Source of the DNA: Methyloceanibacter caenitepidi | GTDB lineage: Bacteria > Pseudomonadota > Alphaproteobacteria > Rhizobiales > Methyloligellaceae | Direction: 5' to 3' | Assembly (NCBI RefSeq): GCF_000828475.1 | Contig: NZ_AP014648.1 | Coordinates: 1,240,001-1,304,000 of the forward strand | DNA: 64,000 nucleotides | Part shown: in pieces, positions 8,675 through 18,424 of the stretch | How the letters are laid out: each line of letters begins with the position of its first letter | Numbering within the stretch: position 1 is the first letter of the stretch | Notes under the pieces: generated by a model | Seen by the model: the letters and a program-made list of their open reading frames with translations, nothing else | Databases searched by the model: none | Told to the model about the DNA's origin: nothing | Position numbers and translations under genes: made by a program

Positions 8675-8941
8675 CTATTCGTGAGGTCGCCCGGGCGGCA
8701 TCAGATACGGCCTGGGCTCCTCTGTGTTCAGCGCCGACATAGATGCGTCCGGCAGATGTCCGCGCGCGCTTAACGCGAAACGGTATCCATCGATTCCTAC
8801 ATAAACTCCGCTTCCGAAGGGGCGTTTGGCAGACTTGAGAACTCGGGCGTCGGCCGTGAGCTTTCGGGACTCGGCATCGGCGAGCTCGTCAACAAGAAGC
8901 TTGTATGCGCAGCCGTGTAAGCCACGGCCTGAAACCCGCAA
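8675..8941 (-). CDS. Doubtful small hypothetical protein
   Basis: An 88-residue open frame on the minus strand in the 512-bp gap between the molybdoenzyme and the next gene. It has no recognisable motif, signal peptide or membrane segment, and no good ribosome site before its ATG. The middle (VYVGIDGYRFALSARG) has a protein-like pattern, which is the only reason to list it. It may be a shadow or a remnant. The rest of 8523-9034 holds the terminator at 8631-8658 and nothing else I can support. Confidence 0.25.
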   Translation of the reverse strand: MRVSGRGLHGCAYKLLVDELADAESRKLTADARVLKSAKRPFGSGVYVGIDGYRFALSARGHLPDASMSALNTEEPRPYLMPPGRPHE

Positions 8942-9034
8942 CCAGTCCTAGGTCGCCGCAATCGAGCTTAAGCGGAGCTGGGAGCGTCCGGCTAGCTTCC
9001 TTCCGGCACTTACCGAAACAGAAGGATTACGGAA

Positions 9035-9592
9035 ATGCAGCAGAACGACAAACCTTTCGAGCGCCGCATTCTTTGCGAATCGAGCGCCAAGTTTCACATC
9101 AACGCACCGACCTCGAAGATCGACATTACCGAGTGGCTCTTCACGCTTGGCGACCGGGAATACATGGACTGTACCCCGATCTCGCACGCGCACCTTTCCG
9201 CCGGCTTCACCCATACGCCCGAGGGCAAGAGAATGTCGATCAATGTCGAGGACATCGGCGGCGCACTGATTGTCGAACACTATGTCGAGGACATTAGTGA
9301 GAAGCTGCATTGCCGCGTCCACTCGATCTCGGACCTACTATTCGGCCGGGAGTACACCACCGATGAGGTTATCTGGGAGCTGATTGCCGAGCATAAGGAA
9401 GGCGACTATCACGAGTTCACCAACAATGTCTGGTGCTACACGACGCCTGACTACGACCGGTATCTCGAGGCGCACCGCATCCCCTATGAGGCGGCCCGGC
9501 ATAACTTCCAACTCGCCGTCGAGGCTCATAATGCGGAAGAGACGCCGTACTTTGCTGCCTCCATTGAGCGGCACGCGCTTTCGAAGGCGTGA
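9035..9592 (+). CDS. Hypothetical cytosolic protein
   Basis: A 185-residue protein, acidic and His/Tyr/Trp-rich, with no signal peptide or membrane segment. The composition and codon pattern are those of a real gene, and AAGGA lies 12 bases before the ATG. The tail from about residue 150 is Ala-rich and helical. I do not recognise the family. It stands alone between two gaps, so context gives no clue to its role. Confidence 0.65.
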   Translation: MQQNDKPFERRILCESSAKFHINAPTSKIDITEWLFTLGDREYMDCTPISHAHLSAGFTHTPEGKRMSINVEDIGGALIVEHYVEDISEKLHCRVHSISDLLFGREYTTDEVIWELIAEHKEGDYHEFTNNVWCYTTPDYDRYLEAHRIPYEAARHNFQLAVEAHNAEETPYFAASIERHALSKA

Positions 9593-10013
9593 CAAAGGAC
9601 GGCCCGGAGACGGTCTCGGGTCGAGCGAGTGATCGACCTCGGCGCCGGTGGATTCCAGGGGCGCCGGGGAGAGACCTCTCGAGTGCCGGGAGCTGCGCAC
9701 CGCTGTTCGCTGGACCGGTGCATGGTCCAGAATGCCAACAGGGGTGCGCCCAGCGCGACCATAGCGGTCGAGAAAAGATGTATCGCAGGGGATGCTCCGC
9801 TCCGGCCGAATTCCAACTCCAGCTCTATCCCAGCGACTCCGCCGGCACCGAAGTGCAATAGCAAGCGGCGAGCCCAGAACTGCGTTTGGCTCTACCAGCC
9901 GATCGCGCCTGCACGCAGCCACAGGCTCTCGACTATGACGAGGAAAAGTCCTGTCATGAGGATCTAGGTCACAATCTCGAACTGGCTCGGCTCACGGCTG
10001 CACGCGGGTAAAC
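9593..10013. other. Intergenic stretch without a supported gene
   Basis: About 420 bp between two convergent genes (the hypothetical at 9035-9592 and the nickel permease). Open frames exist on both strands but have arginine-rich, out-of-frame compositions. No clear terminator hairpin with a T-run was seen. Confidence 0.55.
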
Positions 10014-11126
10014 TCAAACCTCGTTGGCGTCAGGCGCTGCTGCTTGTTCCGCCTTGGATTGCCCCTGCCGCAGTAGGGCCGAAGCTGCAATCCAGACCAT
10101 GATGAGTAAGCCGACGATCCCGAAGCCCACCGTATTGAGGTCGATGCCGGACAGCTGCTTCCAGAATCCACCTGAAAGGCTGAAACGTTGCGACACCAAA
10201 TCCAGTATCTCAATCGTGCCAATTGCGAGGGCAACCACACAGGATAGGCCTGTGACGACGAAATTGTAGTAGAGCCGTCGCCGAGGATCCGTGTAAGCCC
10301 ATCCGTACACGTAGCACATCGTTGCGCCATCGAGCGTGTCCAGCAACGACATGCCGGCAGCGAAGAGGACCGGCAGGCAAAGCAGCCCATACCAAGGCAG
10401 CCCGTACGCTGTGCCGGCCCCTGTCATGACAAGAAGAGAAATCTCCGTCGCGGTGTCGAACCCCAAGCCAAAGAGCAAGCCCACTAGGAACATTTGCGAC
10501 GGCTTGTTCGCGAAGAAGTGCCTGTGGCTCAGCAGTCGTCCGACGAGTCCGCGAGATCGCAGCTGTTGTTCAAGTTTGCCATCGTCCTGAGCATCCTTGC
10601 TGCGGAAAGCCTTCATGATGCCGATTAGAGCAATAATATTGAAGGCTGCGATCAGGTAGAGGAAGCTGCTTGAGACAAGCGTCCCTGCCAGTCCAGTGAA
10701 CTTGTGCAACTCCGAGTCGCTGTCGCTGAGCGGTCCCACCAAGGACGCAACACCAAAAATAAGCAGGCAACTTAGCGCGAAGACCACACTCGAGTGGCCG
10801 AGCGAGAACCAAAAGCCTACGGAGAGAGGTCGTTTGCCCTCGGCAATCAGCATTCGGGTCGTGTTGTCTACGGCCGCGATGTGGTCGGCATCGAAGGCAT
10901 GGCGCATTCCCAACACATAGGCGGTCAGCCCAAGACCGATCCCGAAAGTCTTGCCCCCGACACTGATGTGCTCCGGAACAACCATTCCAACTAAGGTACC
11001 CCAGCCGAGGACGTGCAGGGCACCGATCGTCACACTCATGGCCATTACACTGCGGACAACGCCCCTAGCGCTTTGAGCGGAGGCGGACAGTGACGCTCGT
11101 GCCCCGGAGTCGATTGGCGACGTCAT
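10014..11126 (-). CDS. NiCoT-family nickel/cobalt permease (HoxN/NixA-like)
   Basis: A 370-residue membrane protein that should import Ni(II) or Co(II). It has the NiCoT signature RHAFDADHI (75-83), a second family motif FSLGHSSVVF (107-116), and LLFGLGFDTATEI further on, with about eight hydrophobic segments; the length fits the family. It starts 9 bp after the stop of the DUF4331 gene and is in its operon. No riboswitch or nickel-repressor site is visible because the spacing is too short. The metal cannot be decided from the sequence. Confidence 0.93.
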   Translation of the reverse strand: MTSPIDSGARASLSASAQSARGVVRSVMAMSVTIGALHVLGWGTLVGMVVPEHISVGGKTFGIGLGLTAYVLGMRHAFDADHIAAVDNTTRMLIAEGKRPLSVGFWFSLGHSSVVFALSCLLIFGVASLVGPLSDSDSELHKFTGLAGTLVSSSFLYLIAAFNIIALIGIMKAFRSKDAQDDGKLEQQLRSRGLVGRLLSHRHFFANKPSQMFLVGLLFGLGFDTATEISLLVMTGAGTAYGLPWYGLLCLPVLFAAGMSLLDTLDGATMCYVYGWAYTDPRRRLYYNFVVTGLSCVVALAIGTIEILDLVSQRFSLSGGFWKQLSGIDLNTVGFGIVGLLIMVWIAASALLRQGQSKAEQAAAPDANEV

Positions 11127-11135
11127 CGCGCCGAC

Positions 11136-12212
11136 CTACGACGTCTTTGTGCGCGGTCGGCTTGCATCAGCAGATGTTTCTGGAGCCGGAACGTAGGGAA
11201 AATTTGCCGACGGTTTCGAAACGACAGACTCCTTGCCGATTCCGAGCGCAACCGGAGTGTTGGTTGCGAGCGAGAACATCACATTCGGTGCGTTGTCGGT
11301 AAGCGAGCGCCCATTCCAATGATCGAAACTAAATGCCGCGGCGGTTCCAACGGTATACGGGAGGATGTTGGGGAAGAACCGGTGCGCCACCCGCTCGGCA
11401 TAGGCGCCCGGATTCTCGGTCGAGCCGTATGCGCGGACCACGCTTTCAATCTCCTTGACTGCAGTCTCGCCATAGGTCGCGAAATCGTCGGCCGGCCGCC
11501 CGGCATTGAGCTCGTTTCCGAGGTCGGGATTAAACTGAGTAAAGAGCGGATGGATCATGGGCAGCCCGATGCGATTTATCGAGCGCCAGCCACCTGCATC
11601 CGTGGCCAGTGTCGCGACGGCCCATACGTCGATTTGGTGGCCTGTATCCGGCACGCTTGTCAGGAGCACCTCGTCGGGGACCTCGAGCACGATTGCGTAA
11701 ACGGTATGGCCGGCGAAGAGATTGGTCGCTTGGTCCGGGGTCCACTCACCAAGTTCGATCGTTGTGCCATCTTGGAAGGCATGTCCGACCGCATGAAGTA
11801 CGGTCGGCTCGATCCAGAAAGGGTCGCCAGCCTTACCCGCCCAAATACGGACTCCGCACGGCGTGGTAACTTCCTGACCGGTCACGCCTTCGGCGATCAC
11901 TTGTCCGGACGCGTTCACATCCTGAGCGTCGATGCCTTCGATCTGGCGCAGCACGAATCGCTGATCGCCGGCTGCGTCCCTCTCGTCGAACGCAAACCGG
12001 TAGGTCAGATCCTCGACGGCATCGGCGTCGAGGTCGATCTTGAACTCATACAGGCCCTCAGGGTGATAGCCGGGGACAGGAATGTCGCCAGCGATAGAAT
12101 GGCAAACATTGATAAGGAAGACTGTGCCGATCTCGCCCCGAAAGACATACAGATCGGTGATATCGAGACGGACATCCTGACGCGCAATGGGAGAATCAAG
12201 GTGGTGTGACAT
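11136..12212 (-). CDS. DUF4331-domain protein
   Basis: Begins with SHHLDSPIARQD and continues with DITDLYVFRGE, the hallmark start of DUF4331 proteins, whose function is unknown. I place the start at the ATG at 12210-12212 (358 residues), because the upstream in-frame extension to 12305 is Arg-rich and unlike the family. There is no signal peptide. It is the first gene of a two-gene unit with the Ni/Co permease (9-bp gap) and diverges from the propeller-cytochrome gene. The pairing hints at a metal link, but this is inference. Confidence 0.87.
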   Translation of the reverse strand: MSHHLDSPIARQDVRLDITDLYVFRGEIGTVFLINVCHSIAGDIPVPGYHPEGLYEFKIDLDADAVEDLTYRFAFDERDAAGDQRFVLRQIEGIDAQDVNASGQVIAEGVTGQEVTTPCGVRIWAGKAGDPFWIEPTVLHAVGHAFQDGTTIELGEWTPDQATNLFAGHTVYAIVLEVPDEVLLTSVPDTGHQIDVWAVATLATDAGGWRSINRIGLPMIHPLFTQFNPDLGNELNAGRPADDFATYGETAVKEIESVVRAYGSTENPGAYAERVAHRFFPNILPYTVGTAAAFSFDHWNGRSLTDNAPNVMFSLATNTPVALGIGKESVVSKPSANFPYVPAPETSADASRPRTKTS

Positions 12213-12756
12213 GGTCGGTTCCCGGTTGGTGTCTGCTGGGACTGCGTCGCCGCCAGAGTCTGCCCGGGAACGACGTGTTGGTCGTGTCTTAGCCTCAACC
12301 GCCAAGTCTTGGCTTTTCTGGAATTGCCGCGTTTGTCGTGTCGCTGCTGATTCAACGTCCGCAGTAACGCCATAACCTCACAAATGATACGTAGGCGGTG
12401 CGGATGAGCGCTCTTCTTTGCGGGTGGACGACCGCCCGCCGGTGAACAAGGTGATCTTGTCGTTCGTTACGTCCGCCTCGACTGGTCAGGCCCTGGTTGG
12501 CAAGGTCGACCGTGAACACGCTGATAGACTCGATCACCATGATCCATTGCGCTTCTTGGATGCGGACCGGAATGAATTTCGCGGCAGGCACGTGACTGCC
12601 GTCTGCATGGTGCCACAGGGGCACCAATGGATTGCGCTCCGGGTAGTAACTTGCGCGCAGGTTTCAACAACTCGCGACAACCGGGCCCAAGCCATCATCC
12701 GAGCAATGCCTACCTTCGACGGCAGGATGGCTCCGCAAAAGAAGGGAACTCGACTG
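12213..12756. other. Divergent promoter region, no supported gene
   Basis: A 544-bp gap between the divergent DUF4331 and propeller-cytochrome c genes. It must contain both promoters. The plus frame is open from 12418 into the dehydrogenase gene, but that extension has no signal peptide and looks non-coding. A minus frame at 12352-12627 is protein-like in short parts only. No palindromic operator stood out. Confidence 0.5.
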
Positions 12757-14526
12757 ATGCATAGAGCAAACGTATTTGCGGCAACAATCTTGCCCCTCAT
12801 CGTTCTCTGCGGGTCAGGCTTTTTGTTCGTGGCTATCGATCGCAACGACGCGAGGGCAGCGGCACGAGCGGATTGTAATGAGCCAAACGGGAACATTACG
12901 CTCCCGTCCGGGTTCTGTGCCACGATCTTCGCCGACAAGATCGGTCATGCCAGGGAGATCATTGTCGCCCCGAGCGGCGCGGTCTATGTGAACACTTGGA
13001 GCGGCCGCTACTACGGCAACGATACGCCGCCCTCCGGTGGCATGCTCGTTGCGCTACAGGACACCACCGGCGACGGGCATGCCGATCTGATGGCCCGATT
13101 TGGCACCACATTTGACCAAGGCAATCGCGGCGGGACCGGTATTGGACTTCGTCGTGATTGGCTCTACGCGGAGACCAACGACCGTATCGTGCGTTACAAG
13201 CTGCAGGATGACGGCATCATCCCGAAAGATAAGCCTGAGACGGTCGTCTCGGGGCTACCCCTGACCGGCGATCATCCGATGCATCCCTTCGCCATCGACC
13301 AGGACGGGAATCTCTTTGTCGACGTCGCCTCGGCCACGAACTCTTGCCAGGCTCAGAACCGTACTCCGAATGTGCGGGGTGACAAGCCGTGCACCGAGCT
13401 AGAGACGCGGGCCGGTATCTGGCGCTACGACGCGGACAGGACGGACCAGAAATTCTCACGGGCTGAGCGTTATGCTACGGGCATCCGCAATGCCGATGGC
13501 ATTGCCATCGATCCTAATGGCGACGGCCTATACGCGACTCAGCATGGGCGCGATCAGCTCTACGAGAACTGGCCAAAGCTCTATACCCAAAAGCAAGGCG
13601 CCAACCTGCCTGCCGAGGAGCTTCTGCACGTGCAACGCGGCGACGATTTCGGTTGGCCGGAGTGCTATTATGACGATGTCAATGGCAAGCTTGTGTTGGC
13701 CCCGGAATATGGTGGAGACGGCGGCAAGAAGGTCGGCATTTGCGCCGATAAGAAGGGCCCCGTCGCCGTGTTCCCGGCGCATTGGGCCCCGAACGGCTTG
13801 GTGCTTTACAGCGGCAAGAATTTCCCCGGTTCTTACGATGGCGGCGCTTTCGTTGCCTTTCACGGATCGTGGAACCGGGCGCCGTCGCCGCAAGGCGGTT
13901 ACAACGTCGTGTTTCAGCCTCTGACAGACGGCAGGGCGTCAGGCGAGTACGTGGTTTTCGCGGACGGCTTTGCCGGCGGCGACAAAGACCCGGGCGGCGC
14001 TGCGCACAGGCCGTCTGGTCTGGCGGTTGGCCCCGACGGAGCGCTCTACATCTCCGACGACCAGCACGGTCGCATCTGGCGCGTCACTTATGAGGGCAAC
14101 ATGACGGCCGCCGTGGAGGCAGCGCCGCATTCGAAAGCAGAGACGAAGGAACGCACGGCCGCAGCGGCAGCACCTCCGGAGGGGATCCATCCCGATGCCG
14201 GTAAAGCTGCTGCCCTGCCGACGCCCCCCGGCCAGGCCGCGGAGCAGGTGGCGCTCGGCGCTAGCCTGTTCCGTAGCCAAACTTGTGCCGGCTGTCACGG
14301 CGCTGACGCCAAGGGCACGCCGTTGGCCCCGGACCTCACCAACGGCAAATGGCTTTGGGCCGACGGGACCGTTCCTTCAATCGCCAAGGTGATCAAGACG
14401 GGCGTGCCGCATCCCAAGAACCACGCGAGCGGTATGCCGCCGCGGGGGGGCGCTCAACTGAACCAGGCGCAAGTTTTGGCGCTGGCCGATTACGTCTGGG
14501 CGCTCAATCACAAAGCGCAGGACTGA
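12757..14526 (+). CDS. Exported sorbosone-dehydrogenase-like beta-propeller fused to cytochrome c
   Basis: A 589-residue periplasmic oxidoreductase. A signal peptide (about 1-33) is followed by a beta-propeller of the L-sorbosone / PQQ glucose dehydrogenase type (about 45-450), with GDHPMHPF, ATQHGRDQL, EYGGDGGKK, HGSWNR and AHRPSGLA. An Ala/Pro linker leads to a C-terminal cytochrome c domain with CAGCH (510-514) and the axial-Met candidate in SGMPP (M560). The start chosen is ATG 12757 with AAGGGA upstream; it gives a normal signal peptide. A full-length paralogue lies at 27364-29121. It probably oxidises an alcohol or sugar and passes electrons to its own heme; substrate unknown. Confidence 0.88.
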   Translation: MHRANVFAATILPLIVLCGSGFLFVAIDRNDARAAARADCNEPNGNITLPSGFCATIFADKIGHAREIIVAPSGAVYVNTWSGRYYGNDTPPSGGMLVALQDTTGDGHADLMARFGTTFDQGNRGGTGIGLRRDWLYAETNDRIVRYKLQDDGIIPKDKPETVVSGLPLTGDHPMHPFAIDQDGNLFVDVASATNSCQAQNRTPNVRGDKPCTELETRAGIWRYDADRTDQKFSRAERYATGIRNADGIAIDPNGDGLYATQHGRDQLYENWPKLYTQKQGANLPAEELLHVQRGDDFGWPECYYDDVNGKLVLAPEYGGDGGKKVGICADKKGPVAVFPAHWAPNGLVLYSGKNFPGSYDGGAFVAFHGSWNRAPSPQGGYNVVFQPLTDGRASGEYVVFADGFAGGDKDPGGAAHRPSGLAVGPDGALYISDDQHGRIWRVTYEGNMTAAVEAAPHSKAETKERTAAAAAPPEGIHPDAGKAAALPTPPGQAAEQVALGASLFRSQTCAGCHGADAKGTPLAPDLTNGKWLWADGTVPSIAKVIKTGVPHPKNHASGMPPRGGAQLNQAQVLALADYVWALNHKAQD

Positions 14527-14548
14527 ATGCGAATGATGAAAGGCAAGA

Positions 14549-15538
14549 ATGATGCAAATGCGTAAACTCGGACGTAGTGGTCTGGAAGTCTCCGCCATGG
14601 GACTCGGCTGCATGGGCATGTCGGATTTCTATGGCGAACGCGACGACGTGGAATCAATTGCCACGATTCACCGGGCGATCGAGCTCGGCATCAACTTCCT
14701 CGACACGGCCGACATGTACGGGCCGTATACCAATGAGACGCTGGTCGGAAAGGCGATCAAAGACCGGCGTCACGACGTACTAATCGCCACCAAGTTCGGC
14801 ATCGTGCGCGATCCGAACAATCCGCAGGCGCGAGGAGTCAACGGTAAGCCAGACTATGTACGCAGTTCTTGTGAGGGCAGCCTCAAGCGTCTCGGCATCG
14901 AGACTATCGACCTCTACTACCAGCATCGCGTGGATCCCGATACGCCCATCGAAGAGACTGTCGGTGCCATGGCTGAGCTCGTGAAAGCGGGCAAGGTCCG
15001 CTATCTGGGCCTATCGGAGGCGTCGCCGGAGACACTGCGCCGCGCCGCCAAGGTCCACCCAATATCCGCGCTGCAGACCGAGTATTCGCTGTGGACGCGC
15101 GATCCGGAGGACAAGGTGCTGCCCACGTGCCGTGATCTCGGCATCGGCTTCGTGGCATATAGCCCCCTCGGGCGCGGCTTTCTTACGGGAAAAATCGACA
15201 CGAAGAAGCTGCCGAAGAACGACTACCGGCACTTCTCGCCGCGCTTCCAGGGCGAAAATTTTCATCGCAATCTGGCCCTTGTGGAACGGGTCGAGCAGAT
15301 GGCTGCGCAGAATGGATGCTCCCCGGCGCAGCTCGCGCTCGCGTGGGTTCTTGCCCAAGGCGATGACGTCGTGCCGATTCCTGGGACTAAGCGCCGCCGC
15401 TATCTCGAAGAGAATACGAGCGCAATCGATATCGAGCTAACACCGGCTGACCTGCATCACCTCGAGGAAATCATGCCTCAAGACGAGGTTTCCGGTGCGC
15501 GCTATTCGGAAGAGGGCATGCGGGCGTTGGACCGCTGA
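14549..15538 (+). CDS. Aldo/keto reductase
   Basis: A 329-residue NADPH-dependent oxidoreductase with the TIM-barrel aldo/keto reductase pattern: GLGCMGMS near the N-terminus, then [13 protein letters not shown] with catalytic D52 and Y57, IATKFG with K82, and YYQHRVDP supplying the histidine. The C-terminal cofactor loop [16 protein letters not shown] is present. It starts 22 bp after the propeller-cytochrome c stop, with AAAGG before the ATG, so the two are co-transcribed. A carbonyl product of the periplasmic enzyme could be a substrate, but the compartments differ and this is speculation. Confidence 0.92.
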   Translation: MMQMRKLGRSGLEVSAMGLGCMGMSDFYGERDDVESIATIHRAIELGINFLDTADMYGPYTNETLVGKAIKDRRHDVLIATKFGIVRDPNNPQARGVNGKPDYVRSSCEGSLKRLGIETIDLYYQHRVDPDTPIEETVGAMAELVKAGKVRYLGLSEASPETLRRAAKVHPISALQTEYSLWTRDPEDKVLPTCRDLGIGFVAYSPLGRGFLTGKIDTKKLPKNDYRHFSPRFQGENFHRNLALVERVEQMAAQNGCSPAQLALAWVLAQGDDVVPIPGTKRRRYLEENTSAIDIELTPADLHHLEEIMPQDEVSGARYSEEGMRALDR

Positions 15539-15811
15539 GTTGGATGCGCCGAGTCCTAATCCGGAAAGCTCACATCTAGAGCATGGATGGGAGTCGCACG
15601 GGCGAGGCTCGCCTCCATTTAAGGCCTAGTTGTGGCTCTCTACTCGGCGCCAGTGAAGGCCCCCCCCCGAACCTCGACCTACACGGACCGCCAGCGCGCG
15701 CCGTGGGCATCTGAGCCATAATCGTTAAGGTCCAGGCCAGAGTCTTAGCCGAGGGTCGCCGCGTAGCGTGGAATTCGCTAACGCAGTGGGTCGAGGTCAG
15801 GGGCAACCGCG

Positions 15812-15839
15812 ATGTCCGCTTAGTGCCACTAGCGGACAT
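15812..15839. repeat. Dispersed hairpin repeat, copy 1
   Basis: atgtccgct (15812-15820) and its exact reverse complement (15831-15839) flank a 10-base loop. The same TCCGCT/AGCGGA design with a 10-base loop recurs at 38656-38685 and 48612-48637. It lies in the gap 15539-15923, which holds no supported gene; that gap also has a nine-base C run near 15661 and the promoter of the Rrf2 gene at its right end. Confidence 0.7.
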
Positions 15840-15923
15840 GACCAGCCCGCCGACCTGCGCGCGTTGCAAAAGTACAAAAAATCTATTAGATCGATAGAGA
15901 TTACCAGGACTTTGCCTCGACCG

Positions 15924-16391
15924 ATGATTTCTCAGAAAGCCAGATACGCGCTCAGGGCTCTCTTAGCGCTGGCGCGCGCTGACGATTCCATGATGATCGC
16001 GGAGATTGCTGAGCAGCAGCAGATTCCCCGGAAGTTCCTGGAGCAGATCCTCCTCGACTTGAAACACCAGGGGATCGTTGCGAGCCGCCGGGGACGTCTT
16101 GGCGGGTACGACCTGCTCATGCCGCCGGATCAGATCACCTTCGGCCGGGTCCTAAGGATCATTGATGGCCCGATCGCACCCCTGCCGTGCCTGAGTCGCA
16201 TGGCGTATAAGCGTTGTGCAGACTGCAAATCCGAGGCGACATGCGAAATTAGGCGCGTTTTTGCGCGGGTCGCGGAGTCCGCTCGGGATGTCCTGGACCG
16301 GGTGACGATCGGTCAGGCCATCGATGACGAGTGGGACGGCCAGTCTCTGGAAGAGCCGATCCCATCGTCCGCCACGGGTCGGCGCGCCTGA
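15924..16391 (+). CDS. Rrf2-family transcriptional regulator with four cysteines
   Basis: A 155-residue Rrf2 protein. The winged helix is at the N-terminus (KARYALRALLALA, then IAEQQQIPRKFLEQIL and RGRLGGYDL). Cysteines C89, C98, C101 and C107 in the middle are placed as in Fe-S-binding Rrf2 proteins. I start at the ATG at 15924; the open frame extends upstream to 15768 but is non-coding in character. It sits just before the sulfate-uptake genes, so it is a good candidate for their sulfur- or Fe-S-responsive regulator, in the manner of CymR. That role is inference; RirA-like iron control is the main alternative. Confidence 0.88.
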   Translation: MISQKARYALRALLALARADDSMMIAEIAEQQQIPRKFLEQILLDLKHQGIVASRRGRLGGYDLLMPPDQITFGRVLRIIDGPIAPLPCLSRMAYKRCADCKSEATCEIRRVFARVAESARDVLDRVTIGQAIDDEWDGQSLEEPIPSSATGRRA

Positions 16392-16485
16392 CCCTTTCCC
16401 GGCGGGCGCAGGGAACTGTTTTCGCGCAAGCGGCGTTCCACCGAGAATCCCTTTCTCGCGATGCAAACAAAAATGGTCGACGGCG

Positions 16486-16523
16486 CGCTTGATAAACACT
16501 ACTGACTATATAGAGTTTTAGGT
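16486..16523 (+). promoter_or_regulatory. Shared promoter/operator element, copy 1 (sulfate-binding protein)
   Basis: A 38-bp element that matches 22318-22355 at 30 of 38 positions: CGCTTGATAAAC, 13 variable bases, then TAGAGTTTTAGGT. Within it TTGATA (16489-16494) and TAGAGT (16511-16516), 16 bp apart, look like a sigma70-type -35 and -10. Transcription would begin about 20 bp before the ribosome site AGAAGGAG of the binding-protein gene. The conserved bases beyond the hexamers suggest an operator, perhaps for the adjacent Rrf2 protein. Confidence 0.7.
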
Positions 16524-16544
16524 CTTGTTAGAAGGAGACAGTCC

Positions 16545-17567
16545 ATGAACAAGCACCTTCGAATTATCACAACCGCCGCGGCGTTCAGCCTGACCGCCGC
16601 CGCCATCCCTGCATTCGCCGACACAACCCTCCTCAACGCGTCCTACGACCCGACGCGCGAACTCTACAAACAGGTCAACGCCGCCTTCGCCAAGGATTGG
16701 AAAGAGAAGACCGGCGAGACCGTTACCATCGAGCAGTCGCATGGCGGCTCGGGCAAGCAAGCACGGGCGGTGATCGACGGGCTCAAGGCCGACGTCGTCA
16801 CGCTCGCGCTCGAAGGCGACATCGACAACATCGCGAAGAGCGGCCTCATCGCGGAGAATTGGCGTTCACGCCTGCCGGACGCCAGCTCGCCCTATGCCTC
16901 GACCATCGTGTTCCTGGTCAGGAAGGGCAATCCGAAAGCCATTAAGGATTGGGACGACCTTGCCAAAGACGGCGTCGAGGTCATCACGCCGAATCCGAAA
17001 ACATCGGGCGGCGCGCGCTGGAATTATCTCGCGGCGTGGGCTTACGCCGACCAGAAATACGGCCACGACGAGGAGAAGAACAAGGAGTTCGTCAAGAAGC
17101 TCTACAAGAACGTCCCTGTTCTCGATACGGGCGCGCGGGGATCGACGACCACATTTGTTCAGCGCGGCATCGGCGACGTGTTGCTGGCCTGGGAGAACGA
17201 GGCGTTCCTCGCTCTCAACGAGCTAGGCGAGGACCAGTTCGAGATCGTCGTTCCTTCTCTCTCCATCAAGGCCGAGCCTCCCGTCGCCGTCGTCGACAAG
17301 AACGTCGACGCCAAAGGCACGCGCAAGGTCGCTGAGGCCTATCTCAAGTTCCTGTACCAACCGGAGATTCAGAAGGCGATAGCCAAGAACTACTACCGTC
17401 CGGCGGAGCCCGACTATGCCGATGCCAAGGACTTGGCGCGTTTTCCCGACGTGCAACTCGTAACGGTCGATGATCCGCTCTTCGGCGGATGGAAGCAGGC
17501 GCAGCCCAAGCACTTCGCCGATGGCGCCATCTTCGACCAGATCTATCAACCAGCTTCGACGAACTGA
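16545..17567 (+). CDS. Periplasmic sulfate-binding protein
   Basis: A 340-residue solute-binding protein of the Sbp/CysP group. The signal peptide ends after IPAFA near residue 24. Family motifs follow: [56 protein letters not shown] and [12 protein letters not shown], which form the oxyanion site in this family. It is the first gene of the sulfate ABC operon, with CysT starting 9 bp after it. AGAAGGAG precedes the ATG. It should deliver sulfate or thiosulfate to the CysT/CysW permease. Sbp and CysP cannot be told apart here with confidence. Confidence 0.93.
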   Translation: MNKHLRIITTAAAFSLTAAAIPAFADTTLLNASYDPTRELYKQVNAAFAKDWKEKTGETVTIEQSHGGSGKQARAVIDGLKADVVTLALEGDIDNIAKSGLIAENWRSRLPDASSPYASTIVFLVRKGNPKAIKDWDDLAKDGVEVITPNPKTSGGARWNYLAAWAYADQKYGHDEEKNKEFVKKLYKNVPVLDTGARGSTTTFVQRGIGDVLLAWENEAFLALNELGEDQFEIVVPSLSIKAEPPVAVVDKNVDAKGTRKVAEAYLKFLYQPEIQKAIAKNYYRPAEPDYADAKDLARFPDVQLVTVDDPLFGGWKQAQPKHFADGAIFDQIYQPASTN

Positions 17568-17575
17568 GCGCATCC

Positions 17576-18424
17576 ATGGCCAGCATCAGCGGCCTTGCGT
17601 TGAAGCGGCCGAGCGTCATTCCCGGGTTCGGGTTGGCGCTCGGCTTCGCTTTGACCTACCTGGGCCTGATCGTTCTTATCCCGCTAGGCGCGATGGTCGT
17701 TAAGGCGGCAAGTCTCGGCTTGCCGGGCTTCTGGGACATCGTCTCGAGTCCGAGAACGCTCGCCGCGTTGCGCCTGAGCTTCCTGACCGCGCTTTTCGCC
17801 GCAAGCATCAATGCGGTCTTCGGCGTCGTCATCGCCTGGGTGCTCGTCCGCTATCGCTTTCCGGGCAAGCGGCTGCTCGACGCCTTCGTCGATCTGCCCT
17901 TTGCATTGCCGACGGCCGTTGCCGGTATCGCACTGACGGCGATCTACGCTCCGAACGGCTGGATAGGGGGCTGGCTCGCCCCGCTTGGGATCAAGGTCGC
18001 GTACACGCCGCTGGGCATCCTCATTGCGCTTATCTTCATTGGGCTGCCATTCGTCGTGCGCACCGTTCAGCCGGTGTTGGAGGAGTTCGACCGCGAGATC
18101 GAAGAGGCTGCGGCCACGCTTGGCGCACGGAGGGCCCAGACGATCTCCCGTGTCATTCTGCCGGCTCTCATGCCGGCCATTCTCACAGGCTTCGCCCTTG
18201 CTCTGGCGCGTGCCGTCGGTGAATACGGCTCGGTGATCTTCATCGCCGGCAACATTCCCTACGTGTCGGAGATCGCGCCTCTTCTCATTGTCATCCGGCT
18301 CGAGGAGTTCGGTTACGCTGAAGCGACCGCAATCGGGACGGCGATGCTCCTGATCTCCTTCGGCATGCTGTTGCTCGTGCACCTGGTGCAGGCGTGGCGG
18401 CGCAGGAGGTTCGGCAATGACTGA
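17576..18424 (+). CDS. cysT: Sulfate ABC transporter permease CysT
   Basis: A 282-residue inner-membrane permease with about six hydrophobic helices. It carries the sulfate-permease pattern [17 protein letters not shown] and the ABC permease loop [21 protein letters not shown], which contacts the ATPase. I start at ATG 17576; the longer frame to 17489 runs inside the binding-protein gene. It overlaps the next permease gene by 8 bp. With CysW it forms the channel for sulfate or thiosulfate. Confidence 0.93.
   Translation: MASISGLALKRPSVIPGFGLALGFALTYLGLIVLIPLGAMVVKAASLGLPGFWDIVSSPRTLAALRLSFLTALFAASINAVFGVVIAWVLVRYRFPGKRLLDAFVDLPFALPTAVAGIALTAIYAPNGWIGGWLAPLGIKVAYTPLGILIALIFIGLPFVVRTVQPVLEEFDREIEEAAATLGARRAQTISRVILPALMPAILTGFALALARAVGEYGSVIFIAGNIPYVSEIAPLLIVIRLEEFGYAEATAIGTAMLLISFGMLLLVHLVQAWRRRRFGND

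Noticed and set aside
12418..12756. N-terminal extension of the first propeller-cytochrome c protein
   Set aside because: It would bury the signal peptide inside the protein; ATG 12757 gives a proper export signal.
15768..15923. N-terminal extension of the Rrf2 regulator
   Set aside because: The extension crosses the hairpin repeat and the promoter region, and Rrf2 proteins start at the MISQKARYAL-like helix.
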